Source: Endozoicomonas elysicola (lineage in GTDB: Bacteria; Pseudomonadota; Gammaproteobacteria; Pseudomonadales; Endozoicomonadaceae). From it: 64,000 nucleotides of DNA. The notes beneath the pieces are model-generated. The model saw only the letters and a program-made list of their open reading frames with translations. It searched no databases and had not been told where the DNA came from. The DNA lies in NCBI RefSeq assembly GCF_000710775.1, contig NZ_JOJP01000001.1:438764-502763 (forward strand), in the 5' to 3' direction. Within the stretch, counting starts at the first letter, position 1. Every line of letters starts with the position of its first letter. Shown here piece by piece: positions 27,742 through 39,600 of this stretch. Position numbers and translations under genes: made by a program.

Positions 27742-29211
27742 ATGAAATATAAGGATCTCCGGGATTTCATTGACCAGCTGGAAAAACAGGGTGAACTCAA
27801 GCGAATTAAGGTTGAAGTTGATCCAGTTCTGGAAATGACAGAAATTTGTGATCGAACCTTAAAAAAAGGTGGTCCTGCTCTGTTATTCGAGAATCCGAAA
27901 GGCTATGACATGCCCGTTCTGGGGAATCTGTTTGGTACCCAGAAGCGTGTTGCCATGGGGATGGGACAGACGGATATCAGTGCCCTTAGAGAGGTCGGTG
28001 AGTTATTAGCCTATCTGAAAGAGCCAGATCCCCCTAAGGGGCTCAGGGACGCGATTGAAAAACTGCCACTGTTCAGGCAAGTGTTGAATATGGGACCCAA
28101 AGTGGTTAAGTCTGCGCCTTGTCAGGAGGTGATCCTTCAAGGTGATGACGTAGACTTGACCAGGCTACCCATACAAACCTGCTGGCCAGGCGATGCGGCT
28201 CCATTAATAACCTGGCCACTGGTTATTACTCAAGGACCGGAAAAAGAACGCCAAAACCTTGGGATATACCGTCAGCAACTTCTCGGTAAGAATAAGCTGA
28301 TTATGCGCTGGCTATCTCACCGGGGTGGTGCCCTTGACTTCAGAGACTGGCAGAAGAAATATCCTGATACACCTTTTCCGGTGTCAGTCGCCCTGGGTGC
28401 AGATCCAGCAACAATTCTGGGTGCTGTTACACCTATTCCTGACTCTTTATCAGAATACGCGTTTGCCGGCTTGTTGAGGGGCAGTAAAACAGAGCTGATT
28501 AAAAGCCACATTAACGATTTGCAGGTGCCTGCCAGTGCTGAGATTGTGCTTGAAGGCTTTATATATCCTGGGGAAGTGGCTGATGAAGGCCCCTATGGCG
28601 ATCATACTGGCTATTACAATGAGATTGAGTCATTTCCTGTATTTACGGTGGAGTGTGTGACTCATCGGCGCAACCCCATTTATCACAGCACCTATACAGG
28701 GCGACCGCCAGATGAGCCTGCAATACTGGGGCTGGCTTTTAACGAAATTTTTGTCCCTATTCTCAAGAAGCAGTTTCCGGAAATCGTTGATTTTTATCTG
28801 CCTCCGGAGGGTTGCTCTTATCGGCTGGCTGTCGTTACCATGCGTAAAGAGTACCCAGGGCATGCAAAGCGCGTTATGTTAGGGGTCTGGTCATTCCTGC
28901 GTCAGTTCATGTATACAAAATTTGTGATAGTCACCGATGATGATGTGAACGCCAGAGACTGGAATGATGTGATATGGGCCATGACGACCCGTATGGATCC
29001 AAAGAGAGACTCGGTTTTTATTGAGAACACTCCTATCGACTACCTTGACTTTGCTTCTCCCGTTGCAGGGCTCGGGTCAAAGGTTGGTTTTGATGCCACC
29101 AATAAGTGGGAAGGGGAAACAAGCCGGGAGTGGGGAACAGCAATATCGATGACGGATACTATTAAGCAGCGAGTTGATGAGATTTGGGATCAACTTGGCC
29201 TGGGAGACTGA
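27742..29211 (+). CDS. ubiD: 4-hydroxy-3-polyprenylbenzoate decarboxylase (UbiD)
   Basis: A 489-aa UbiD-family decarboxylase that uses prenylated FMN from UbiX in ubiquinone synthesis. Features include the N-terminal [20 protein letters not shown], the E-R-(E)DE-type active-site region around [18 protein letters not shown] (about 275-292) and the C-terminal [13 protein letters not shown]. Length is that of E. coli UbiD (about 497). fre follows after a palindromic repeat, as in E. coli where ubiD and fre are neighbours. Confidence 0.97.
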   Translation: MKYKDLRDFIDQLEKQGELKRIKVEVDPVLEMTEICDRTLKKGGPALLFENPKGYDMPVLGNLFGTQKRVAMGMGQTDISALREVGELLAYLKEPDPPKGLRDAIEKLPLFRQVLNMGPKVVKSAPCQEVILQGDDVDLTRLPIQTCWPGDAAPLITWPLVITQGPEKERQNLGIYRQQLLGKNKLIMRWLSHRGGALDFRDWQKKYPDTPFPVSVALGADPATILGAVTPIPDSLSEYAFAGLLRGSKTELIKSHINDLQVPASAEIVLEGFIYPGEVADEGPYGDHTGYYNEIESFPVFTVECVTHRRNPIYHSTYTGRPPDEPAILGLAFNEIFVPILKKQFPEIVDFYLPPEGCSYRLAVVTMRKEYPGHAKRVMLGVWSFLRQFMYTKFVIVTDDDVNARDWNDVIWAMTTRMDPKRDSVFIENTPIDYLDFASPVAGLGSKVGFDATNKWEGETSREWGTAISMTDTIKQRVDEIWDQLGLGD

Positions 29212-29355
29212 CCGAGAATAGATTGCCCTGCTAGGGTGCCATCAAATTGGGCTAAAAATTTCGTTTTGTACGGCAAATAGAACCACTATTCACATCACAA
29301 AACGGAATTTGTATCCTCAATTTTTTGCCATCCTCGCTACGGGCACTATTATCGG
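29212..29355. repeat. 144-bp imperfect palindromic element between ubiD and fre
   Basis: Nearly the whole segment is self-complementary. The outer CCGA..AATAG and TGCCC pair with GGGCA..CTATT..TCGG, and the inner AAATTTCGTTTTGT pairs with ACAAAACGGAATTT (one mismatch). The centre carries AATAGAACCACTATT. It begins directly after the ubiD stop codon. It looks like a small non-autonomous or REP-like element and would form a long hairpin in the ubiD mRNA. Confidence 0.8.
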
Positions 29356-29458
29356 CCAACCTCCTATAAGAGTAACGCTTATGATGGTATTCCAGTGTTA
29401 TGCAGGTCCAGGCAACCTTGGGTTCCTGATGTTTTGAGTTTTAGAGGTAGCGGTATTC

Positions 29459-30187
29459 GTGCAGATCAACCAAGTTTCCACTCAGTCTTGTCAGGTTGTA
29501 GATCTTCAGTTGCTATCAGAGGGTATTTACCGCGTAACCCTCAAGTGTCATCAGGGTTATATCCCAGACTATCGGGCTGGGCAATACCTTGAGATTCTTC
29601 TGACAGGTGGCGAAGCCTGCGCGTTCTCAATAGCCAGTCCTCCGGTGCCAATGCAGAAGGAGCTGGAGTTACATATTCAAAAGCTGCCCTCCAGCGCTAA
29701 TTCAATCAAGTTATTTAATGAGCTTGAGCAGGGTAGTGTCTCGATAAGGATGCCAAAAGGTCAGTGCTTTCTTGAAAGCATTCCAGATAAACCTCTGGTG
29801 TTTATCGCGGCAGGTACTGGATTTGCCCAAATGAAGAGCATGATTGAGCTATCATTGGCAAAGCCTGACCATAAAGATATTTATCTTTACTGGGGAGCTC
29901 GCTCTCCAGAAGGGTTTTATATGCCTAATCTTCCAATTCACTGGGCTTCTCCTCACTTTCACTACCATCCGGTGGTGAGTGATACTCTTGACGAAGATAG
30001 CTGGAAAGGGCGTCAGGGGCTTCTGTTTGAAGCGGTAATAGACGACAAGGATTCTGTTATCGATAGTGAAGTCTTTATCAGCGGGTCTCCGCAAATGGTA
30101 TATGCAACTTTTGATGCACTCGTCGCAGAAAATTTTAAAGCTGAGTATATTCACTCTGATGTCTTTGAATATGCACCGAGATCTTGA
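29459..30187 (+). CDS. fre: NAD(P)H-flavin reductase
   Basis: A 242-aa ferredoxin-reductase-fold enzyme that reduces free FMN/FAD with NAD(P)H. The FAD-domain motif reads CAFSIASPP (usual R-x-Y-S-x-A replaced by CAFSIAS, about 55-63), and the nucleotide domain begins PLVFIAAGTGFAQMKSMIE (about 110-128). It ends in a typical DVFEYAPR tail. The start is GTG at 29459, giving the normal length. Reduced flavin could supply UbiX/UbiD. It has its own strong terminator. Confidence 0.93.
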   Translation: MQINQVSTQSCQVVDLQLLSEGIYRVTLKCHQGYIPDYRAGQYLEILLTGGEACAFSIASPPVPMQKELELHIQKLPSSANSIKLFNELEQGSVSIRMPKGQCFLESIPDKPLVFIAAGTGFAQMKSMIELSLAKPDHKDIYLYWGARSPEGFYMPNLPIHWASPHFHYHPVVSDTLDEDSWKGRQGLLFEAVIDDKDSVIDSEVFISGSPQMVYATFDALVAENFKAEYIHSDVFEYAPRS

Positions 30188-30234
30188 TAACTCTTAATTA
30201 CATCGAGAGGCTGTAATCAGCATGGTATTTCGAT

Positions 30235-30275
30235 AAACACGACAGAATTTTTTATTTGAATTCTGTCGTGTTTTA
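30235..30275. terminator. Strong terminator after fre
   Basis: A perfect 15-bp stem (AAACACGACAGAATT and its complement) with a 10-nt loop; the 3' arm ends in GTGTTTT. T-rich on + and A-rich on its left side, so it could work in both directions. Confidence 0.8.
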
Positions 30276-30328
30276 TCAAGCCATGGAAAAAGCCCGTCCC
30301 TTGTCTATATTCAAATCGAGTATAATCA

Positions 30329-30997
30329 ATGCAAGGTACGGTATTCAGTATGCAACCATCACCCTCAAAAACAGATCAGGCAGGATTGAAAAATAGTCGG
30401 GTCCGGCAGAAAAACATTCAAATTATTCTTCAAGCCGCAGAAGATGAGTTTGTAGCCAGTGGCTTTAAGGGGGCGTCCATTCGTGATATTGCCCATCGAG
30501 CGGGCTTACCAAAAGCCAATGTACACTACTATTTCAACAGTAAGGTAGAGCTTTACGGTGCCGTACTTAATCACATTATGGAGCTCTGGCAGTCTGTATT
30601 CAGTGGTCTGAACCCAGATGATGATCCTGCGACTGCACTAAGACAGTTCATCAGGGCAAAAATGAAATATGTTCTGGCGCACTCCAATGCTTCGCGTATT
30701 TTCAGTAGTGAGATACTGCATGGTGGCCAGCATATAAAAGATCACTTACAGCCATTTAATGACTGGATTCAGGAAAAGTCAGGGGTGATCAGAGGCTGGA
30801 TTGAACAAGGAAAAATGAAACCGGTTGATCCGATCCACCTTTTATTTACTATTTGGGCAACCACTCAGTATTACGTCGATTATGGGCCTCAGGTTGCTTC
30901 TGTTTTAGGGAAAGAAGAGCTTGAGTCTGAAGATGTAGAGGCATATACAGAAAGTATCTGTCAAATGATTCTGGGTGGTTGTGGAATAAATAGTTAA
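30329..30997 (+). CDS. TetR family regulator (RutR/YcdC-like)
   Basis: A 222-aa repressor-type protein. The helix-turn-helix is residues 30-75 (ASIRDIAHRAGLPKANVHYY, a typical TetR recognition helix), and the C-terminal ligand domain resembles the RutR/YcdC subgroup (FSSEILHGGQHIKDHL). RutR-type proteins sense pyrimidines in E. coli; the ligand here is unknown and no target operon is adjacent. A second ATG at 30350 is possible. It is convergent with parC, separated by a hairpin. Confidence 0.85.
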   Translation: MQGTVFSMQPSPSKTDQAGLKNSRVRQKNIQIILQAAEDEFVASGFKGASIRDIAHRAGLPKANVHYYFNSKVELYGAVLNHIMELWQSVFSGLNPDDDPATALRQFIRAKMKYVLAHSNASRIFSSEILHGGQHIKDHLQPFNDWIQEKSGVIRGWIEQGKMKPVDPIHLLFTIWATTQYYVDYGPQVASVLGKEELESEDVEAYTESICQMILGGCGINS

Positions 30998-31052
30998 ATA
31001 AAAAGATCGTTATATTATATGGATTTATATTGTTCAGGGGGGAGAACGTCAT

Positions 31053-31079
31053 CGGATTAAGCCTCGAAAGGCTTATCCG
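31053..31079. terminator. Hairpin between the convergent tetR and parC genes
   Basis: CGGATTAAGCCT / AGGCTTATCCG around a CGAA tetraloop: 11 bp with one bulged T. It is flanked by AAAAG on the right and lies about 56 nt from each gene end, so it is likely a shared end signal. Confidence 0.5.
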
Positions 31080-31133
31080 AAAAGACAGTCAAACGGATTA
31101 TAAAACCGCATATCAAACAAAGTATTCTGCAGG

Positions 31134-33389
31134 TTAACCTGCAGAAACGACTTCAATTTTATCAACTTTCTGGAACCCTCTGGGCAGCTTGTTTCCTCTT
31201 CTTCCTCTCTCTCCCCGGTAGTGCTCAAGATCGCCTGATTTTAAAGTGACATGCCGCTTACCTGCATGGAGAGTGAGCGCATCACCTTCATTAATGATGG
31301 CTAGCTGGCTCATCAACTCAGCTCTTTCAGCCGCACGAGCTGAAGCAATATTGATAATTTTATTGCCTTTGCCGCGGCCAAGTTTTGGAAGGTCCTGTAA
31401 TGGAAACATCAACATCCGCCCTTCATTGGTGATGGCAACCAACATTGGATTGTTGCTGCTTATTGGGATAGGAGGCATAACATGAGCATTTTTAGGCAGC
31501 GTCAACAGGGTCTTACCTGCTTTATTCTTACTCACCATATCTGAAAACTGGGCAATAAAACCATAACCTGCATCACTGGCCAGCAGATAACAATCACTGC
31601 TATCTCCTACACACAGTCCCTCAAATGTTGCGCCAGAGGGAGGGCTGACTCGTCCTGTTAACGGTTCTCCCTGGCCTCTTGCTGAAGGAAGGGTATGGGT
31701 AAGAATCGAATAGGCTCGCCCTGTTGAGTCTAAAAACACAGATATCTGATTGCTTCTTCCTTTGGCGGATAGACGATAATTGTCGCCAGATTTGTAATTA
31801 AGCGTCAATGGATCAACATCGTGTCCTTTAGCAAAGCGAACCCATCCTTTATTAGAAAGCACTACGGTTATCGACTCGGACACCATTAGATCAGTTTGTG
31901 ATAATGCCTGAGCTTCTGCTCTTACTACGATAGGAGAACGACGATCGTCGCCAAAACTTTCAGAGTCTGATTTAATTTCTTTTTTAATAAGCGTCTTAAG
32001 GCGTTTTTCTGAGCCAAGAATCAGTTCAAGTGAGTTTCGCTCACTCTCAAGGTCATCCTGTTCACTACGAATTTTCATCTCTTCAAGTTTGGCAAGATGA
32101 CGTAGCTTAAGGTCAAGAATGGCTTCAGCCTGAATATCTGAAAGACCAAAACGTTCCATTAGAATTGGCTTTGGCTTATCTTCGGTTCTGATGATTTCGA
32201 TGATTTCATCAATATTCAAAAAGGCGATCATTAAGCCTTCGAGAATATGGAGCCTACTGAGAACCTTATCCAGTCGATGCTGTAGACGACGGCGGACAGT
32301 CTCACTTCGCCAGGCCAGCCACTCGCTCAGCATTTTATCCAGAGCCTTGACCTGAGGACGGCCATCGACACCGATCATATTCATATTAACCCGGTAGGTT
32401 TTTTCCAGATCAGTAGTGGCAAACAGGTGGTTCATCAGGCTTTCGACATTCACCCGGTTTGACTTGGGCACAATAACCAGTCGGGTCGGGTTTTCATGAT
32501 CAGATTCGTCGCGAAGGTCTGCAACCATTGGCAGCTTTTTAGCCTGCATCTGTGCTGCAATCTGCTCGAGAACTTTGGCGCCAGAGGCCTGATGGGGCAG
32601 TGCTGTAACAACAATATCCCCGCTGTCTTGTTGATAAACCGCCCGCATTCTCAGGGATCCCCTTCCCTGCTCATACATTTTGATCAGGTCTGCTCTGGGA
32701 GTAATGAGTTCAGCTTCTGTTGGGAAGTCAGGCCCCTGAATATACTCACAAAGCTCGGCAACGTTTGCCTTTGGGTTTTCTAATAAGTGAATACAGGCAT
32801 TCGCCACCTCACGTAGATTGTGAGGTGGAACATCTGTTGCCATACCGACGGCAATACCGGTTGTTCCATTTAACAGAAGGTTTGGCAGGCGAGCTGGCAA
32901 AATAGAAGGCTCTTCAAGCGTGCCGTCGAAATTAGGAACCCAGTCCACCGTTCCCTGACCGAGCTCACCCAGTAATGTATCTGCGTATTTAGTGAGACGA
33001 GACTCGGTATAGCGCATGGCCGCGAATGACTTGGGATCGTCTGGAGAACCCCAGTTGCCTTGACCATCGACCAGTGGGTAACGATACGAAAAAGGTTGTG
33101 CCATCAACACCATGGCTTCATAGCAAGCACTGTCACCATGGGGATGAAACTTACCAAGTACATCACCCACGGTACGTGCGGACTTCTTGAATTTGGCCGT
33201 ATTTTTCAGGCCAAGCTCACTCATCGCATAAACGATGCGTCGTTGAACAGGCTTTAGGCCATCCCCGATATGGGGCAGAGCACGGTCGAGAATAACGTAC
33301 ATGGAATAATTCAGGTACGCATTCTCTGTATATGCTCGCAGGGACTGACGCTCAACCCCGTCATCGCCAATAATGATCTGCTCCGTCAT
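31134..33389 (-). CDS. parC: DNA topoisomerase IV subunit A
   Basis: A type IIA topoisomerase subunit of 751 aa from the ATG at 33389 ([18 protein letters not shown]), matching E. coli ParC. An upstream start at 33437 would add 16 unlikely residues. The winged-helix and catalytic part holds Tyr127 in [10 protein letters not shown]. The quinolone-region segment [13 protein letters not shown] has the sensitive residues Ser87 and Glu91. The C-terminal beta-pinwheel begins near 490. It unlinks daughter chromosomes with ParE, which is not in this window. Confidence 0.97.
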   Translation of the reverse strand: MTEQIIIGDDGVERQSLRAYTENAYLNYSMYVILDRALPHIGDGLKPVQRRIVYAMSELGLKNTAKFKKSARTVGDVLGKFHPHGDSACYEAMVLMAQPFSYRYPLVDGQGNWGSPDDPKSFAAMRYTESRLTKYADTLLGELGQGTVDWVPNFDGTLEEPSILPARLPNLLLNGTTGIAVGMATDVPPHNLREVANACIHLLENPKANVAELCEYIQGPDFPTEAELITPRADLIKMYEQGRGSLRMRAVYQQDSGDIVVTALPHQASGAKVLEQIAAQMQAKKLPMVADLRDESDHENPTRLVIVPKSNRVNVESLMNHLFATTDLEKTYRVNMNMIGVDGRPQVKALDKMLSEWLAWRSETVRRRLQHRLDKVLSRLHILEGLMIAFLNIDEIIEIIRTEDKPKPILMERFGLSDIQAEAILDLKLRHLAKLEEMKIRSEQDDLESERNSLELILGSEKRLKTLIKKEIKSDSESFGDDRRSPIVVRAEAQALSQTDLMVSESITVVLSNKGWVRFAKGHDVDPLTLNYKSGDNYRLSAKGRSNQISVFLDSTGRAYSILTHTLPSARGQGEPLTGRVSPPSGATFEGLCVGDSSDCYLLASDAGYGFIAQFSDMVSKNKAGKTLLTLPKNAHVMPPIPISSNNPMLVAITNEGRMLMFPLQDLPKLGRGKGNKIINIASARAAERAELMSQLAIINEGDALTLHAGKRHVTLKSGDLEHYRGERGRRGNKLPRGFQKVDKIEVVSAG

Positions 33390-33672
33390 GCTTAAACCTG
33401 TTTGAGAAACTGATAACCGGACAGGCAATGATACCAAGTATCTTTCATGACATTAAATTTATTGCAGTGTGGAATGTGAAGATCATGAGAAATAAAGCGT
33501 CACTTATCTTGTGGGTCAGTAGAAAAAATTCGCAATACAGTGGGGGTTATTTCATTTGTAACTTCAAATAACGGTTATATACCTGTTGGCATAATGTATT
33601 GGAACAATAACCTTTTATTTACCAAAACTTTAACTATATTTTCCGTCTGGCACCTGTGTTGAGATCCAGTGA

Positions 33673-36600
33673 ATGGAAGTGAAGACGGTAGATCAAATTA
33701 GTTACAGCCAAGTTGTTTCAGGTGCATCAAAAGCAGCCTCTGGCAGCGGTCGATCCTGGGCTCAGGTTGCTTCAATAAAGCCATCAGCAGCTACTACTGA
33801 AAAAGTAATGACTGAAATAAGAGGAATTGGTAAATATAAGGTTCAGAAAAATAATGTTGATGGGGGGGGCTCAAAATTAACAGGAAGTGAATCAAATAAG
33901 CCCCCAAAGTCTGTAATGACGACTGAATCTGTCGCTGAAGGTCTCAAAAATAAGACCTATGCAAATATATTACAAGTAATGCCTGACCATGAAAAAGGGA
34001 GGGAGCGGATTACAGTTGTTAGCCAATGCTCTCATCCAAAAAAAGTTAAGCTACCTGATGAAGATAAACAAGGAGGGAGTCTAAATCCAAGTCAATCAAT
34101 GAAAATAACTTATGCTGCTGCTTTAGGAGTCAGAGATCTTACTGATAAGAAAGAAACCTGTGGACATATTGAACATTCATCAAAAAGTTACGCTGGTGTG
34201 GTCAAAAAGTATCAGAGTCATGAGAAAAGCTCTTCATCGCTCAGTTATGCAGCTGTACTAAAAGGGGTGAAGCATGGGGGTATTAATAAGCGTGAACACA
34301 CTACTCATCAGGATGTTGTCAACAAAATTACTCAGATTGATATCATAGAGGAGGTTAAAAACCAGCAACAGATAACCAGGGAGAAGGTTACTAAACTCTG
34401 GCATAAATATATACGAATCGATGAATCAATCTGTGAAGAAGGTCAATGTTCAAGAATAAAAACAATTAAAGAGAAGCTTGATCTTATGTCAGAGGTCGAG
34501 CACGAGTGGCGGAGTCACAAAGTCGTAGCCATGGAGCAATGGACTTTGCATGCAAGGCATTCAAGACCTTTCAAACGAATGGGAGACTTGTATGGCAGTT
34601 GTTTCGAAACAATTCTGTTTGAGTTAAAGGGTTACCTGATGAGAGCCAAGGATGATCAGAAGACCCAGAATCCTGATAGAAAAGACTGGCTACTGGTCTA
34701 TCAATATGCATGGTGTTTGAGAAATCGTGTTATCGTGGCAAGAGCTATTGATAGAGATTCTCCTTCATCTTCTATTAAAGGCAGTAAACTGAAAGATCTT
34801 GATGATTTACTGAAACATATTCTATCAGATCATGTTCTTCTTTTTATTAAGGAAGAGAGAAAAATGAATTCCTGTCAACTCAGGGATAACTCATTATTCG
34901 TATTGAGAGAATATATGCCTTTGCTAAAGTGCTTTGGGGCAAATCCCGATGGACTCATACAGACTCTTTCCGTCAATTTTTCAAATGGATTGAAAGCAGC
35001 ATGGCGTGATTTTTACACCCAACTGAATAGTCAGTTCCCACTCAAAGCATTTCAGCATTTTGACACTTATGTATTTAATAATAGTGATATCGTTACACAG
35101 CAACGTACTCCTCTTGAATTTACTAATTGCAAAAATCATATTGAAGAAGCCATTAATAAAGTAGTCGAAAGGCAATTGTCTGGTGTTGATAAAGGTAAGG
35201 TAAGAACTCTCTGTGAAAAATTTAAAACAAAAGGTTGGGTATCTGGATCGCAGCTAGAAAGAGTTATTCGGTGGGCTGATAACCAAACTGAAGAAGTCCT
35301 GGAGGAAGATTCTGTACTCACTAGTACATTAAGAGCTCCATCTATGGTAAGTAGAGTACCAAAAATAAAATTACCCATTGTTAAGGGAGGGATAAATGAG
35401 AGTGAGGTTGAACGAGTTCTTGAGTCGCGAAACAGGCGAGATGATTTAAAAAAAGAACTGGTTTCTTGTGGGGAAGCTCAGAAAATAATGGAAAAGCCTG
35501 AGTGTTGGTTTAAGGGTATGGCTGTATATCTTATGCACCATGAGGAAAGGTTGATGAGAGATCGTGATGATTACTTGTCAGTCGTTAAGGTTATGGAAAT
35601 AGCTGCTTATCGTTATTTTGAGTTTCTTATCAGGATAACGGAAAATTTTAAAGAAGCTAGAAGGAAAGGTAAAGGTGTAGGGACTCCTCTGCTAGATATC
35701 TCCTTTGAATATAATCACTTTATTAAACCAATCAGGAAGCATATTACAAATCAGAGAATTATTTTGATGTTTAATAAAATAAAGCATCAATACTGTGAGG
35801 CTGTAATCTGGCCCATTGAAAATCATGTCCTTGACTGCTATAGGAAAAATAATTTCCCTGTCAATAAATACTTTGTTTTACAAAGCTACTTTAATACTTT
35901 GTTTGAGCATCTGGACGATGCGAGAGACGTGGAGAGAAAGCAAATTATAAGAGCATATGGGAAGTTTATATCATGTGTTTTAGGGGGGGGGCGTCAACAA
36001 TGGACTAATCGTGCTCTTAATTTAGGTAAGGTTTTCTGGGTTATAATAACTCAAATTCTTGAAAACCCTATGACGTCTAAAATTTTCCCTGTTGTTAAAA
36101 ACGATATTGAGCAATTATTAATTAGTATTCTGGAGTATTTAGCAGGCCACACTGAATTAGTAAAAGATGCTTCACAATACCAGGTAATGATTGGTTATGT
36201 TTATGAATCTGAGTTTAACTATTTGCTTCCGGAAGTACTAAAAATTTATGTTGCCCCTAGATCTCATGGTATAAAAATCAGAAACCCGTTTAAAAGCAAG
36301 GATGATTTTCTAGACTGGATAAAGCCAGGGTGGAAAGTAACATTATCTAGCATAGAAAATCCCAAAACTGATTGTAGGCGAGGAGAGAAATCTGAGCCAG
36401 GGCTTATAGCTATGCCTCATAATCCAGCAGCTCAAGCTGGTGAGAGTCAGCTCCAGTCATGGGCAAGGGTTGTTTCGGAAAAAAGCAGTACAATGCTTTC
36501 TGTCATTTCTGTAGGGGAACAAGAAAAGAAAAAGCCCGTAAAGACAGCGAGTGATGTTTATCAGGCTGAAGTCATACATGTATCTGTGGAAGAGGCTCTG

Positions 36601-39600
36601 GATAAGCTTGAATTTGATATCTTTTCAAACAAAGCAATAAAGTCAGTTATACCTACAAGGGAGCGGGTGAGCAACCTATTGTACGGGCATGAAAAAATAC
36701 AGAATAGCCTGGAAGGTGTGCTTAAACATAAAAAGAAAAAGACAGTAGATAGAGAGAATCAGCAGCAGCTTGCCAGAGAATGGCTATTAATTTTAACATC
36801 AATACACCTAAGAGATATTATTGGTAGTGTATATGGTTGTAATGGGTGTGCACAGGTATTTGTACTTTGCGTTCAGCGTTTTTTGGACCAAGTTTATGAC
36901 GTGCTTAGATTAGATCCTTCAAAATCAAGATATGGACATTATCTGGCCAAAAACTGCATGCTGTTACAAGATATTCACCTTACGTTACTGCACTTAATCA
37001 ATGCAGGGTTGGAAGAAAAAAAATGTTATGCTTTTAGAGATCAGTTGTCTGGAATTCTTTCTGACTTGGCAACAGAAACTACTCATGACGAAGAGCTTGA
37101 TTCGAGTGAAAGTGTCTCTCCTGATGAAGATTTATTTCATGAAAGAGAGGAAGATGTACTAGTTAGCGACTCGAATCAAAGCAATACTCCGTCTTCAGAT
37201 GGCATACTGAAAGATAACAGTCAAAGGAGTGATCATAGTACTTTGATTATCGCCGAAGGTTATCTGGTTCAATCCACTGCTACTAGAAGCTGGGCTCAAA
37301 TGGTTAAGTCTTCTGCTTCAGGAAAAGTTCACTTTGTACATGAAGCTGAGCCGACGGTGAATTGTCAAATGTCTACTACCAGAAAGTATTCATCTATGGA
37401 GGTCGAAGCTCACAGGGAAAAGACAGGTTCTCCAGCTCTACCTTTAGGAGCAGTTATTGCTAGCCTGGATCAAAAGCATAATCTATCTCTTTACAAAGAA
37501 AAGCAGGTTGCTTCAAGTGAAAAAGCCTGGTCAGCAGTTGTTGCAAATCCAAAGGGAAAAAATGGTGTTGAAATAATAGAGGATAGAGTTTCTCTAAAGC
37601 CTGAATTAATTAGAGATAATCTTTTTGAAAAATACAACAGGCCTTCAGAAAGGCTAGTATATTTAGCTGTAACACGTAAAAGTGAATTTGAAAATTTAAC
37701 AGGACTATTCAGGAATGGATTTTTAGAAAGTCAAGATTTATATAGGTCGGCCTCAAATTGGCTTGAGGCTGTTATTGATTATTTTGAGAAGTTGGAAAAA
37801 AGTGTCAAAGATGAGGCGGATATTTGGCAGCTAGTCTCTTGTGTCAGGTTGGCTCGATACACATTTGGTTTCTGCATAGATTATTTGGAAAATGATTTAA
37901 AAAATAACTCCTCATTGTTCTCAAATAAGGTTGCGGACATTGCTCATTTATTACCTAGAGTTGAGAGTTTATGCAATGATGTCATGGGATTTGATTGGCA
38001 TACTTTATCATATGAAAAAAGCGATAGGCTGATCAATAAACAAGTACAATACCTTAAGGAAGATCTGCGCTGGCTTGATGCGACTACAATACGTAGGCCA
38101 TCAGTACTTTATGCGGTGAAAAGTGAAGGTTACTGTAAATATCTATGTTGGCTTTTTCAAGGTGGAGGATCTGATGTTTATCATCATGTTATAGAATTTT
38201 TTCCGAAATTAATGGGTGAAATTTCAGAAGGTAAGTGTGAGTCACTGAATGACACTATATTAAATTTGGCTATGGTTATTACCCCTTTGTATATGGATGA
38301 AGCTTTTCATCGAATTATCTGTCTGGCTAAAGGTGATATACATGACATTGAAGACTTCGGTTTGGTTAGACTAAGGCCAGTAATATCATTGTATGAGTAT
38401 TTTATAGAAACTGGTATTCTCGATGAAAAAAACAGAACAGTTGCAAATCACTTTTTAGAAAGATCCAGGGTAATGGAGTTCTGCTATCAAAGTACTATTC
38501 CCTCTTTCGTGGTCGAAAAGCTAAATTATCTATTTTCTGAATCTAGTCCCGATATTAAAGAAATATGTCGAATTATAAAGGTTAGTGTTTTACTCAATTT
38601 CAAGAATGATAGTTATATTGAACAAATGCTTGAAAGCCCTGAGTGTGTTGAAAACATTAATTCGATATTAGGATTGTTGCATGGGTTGGTACTTCAGTTG
38701 CTATTGAAAAATAAAATTCCAGATACTTTGGCTCATACTATCATTGAAATATTCGATTACTCTGCCAGTTTGGATAGCAGGTTATCAGGACAAGAACTGG
38801 TTGATGTTAAGCGTCATGTCGATAAAAAATCTACTACTCACCTTGAACCTTTATTAGGTACAAAAGGATTTTTATGGATCAATTATACTGATCGTCAATT
38901 ATTATTAGATCGATTACGTGAACATACTAGATCTGAAATGGCTCAGTGGACACCATTAAGTGTTGCATCAGAAAGAGTAAAGTATAGTTGTGTGAATGTT
39001 AGGCGTCATGCTTTCACTCCAGATCTTGGGGGGATTAGGACCAGATTAGCAAACCCAGACCATTTGCATAAATATCATTCAACGGTGAGTATGATCGCTT
39101 CATATGATGAAATTTTGGAAGAGCTAAAATCACTTGATAGTGTTCTTAAGAATGATGAGACGGATCATTGGTCAGAGCAGCTTCATACTCAAAAAAGAGT
39201 TATTTTATATTGTTTTCATGTATTAAACCTAGTTAAACATAATGTCTTTAGTGGTAGACATATTCGTTTCGCTCTAGCTACTTGTGAGCGTTACCATAAT
39301 ATCATTCAGCTATGTATAAAGCATCTTGATAGTCAAAACTTCCAGAGGCTATTGTCTAAAGATCAGCATTTAAGGTTAGATAGCTTAATATCTAAGGTTT
39401 TTTGTACAACACTTGCAGCATTAAAAATGTATAAAAAATGCTATGTTAAAAGTTCTGAGATCGATAGGCCGGCACCTTATTACCCATATCAGCTTAAGAA
39501 GTTGGAATTATTAGGTCGCTCTATGCTGAATAATACGCATGAACTAAAATCTACAGGGACTGCTAATTCTGATTTATTAACTATCAGTAGTGATTGTATA

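Noticed and set aside
31009-31024. Zur-box-like GTTATATTATA after the TetR gene
   Set aside because: Only half the palindrome matches, and it lies downstream of a gene with no promoter in position.
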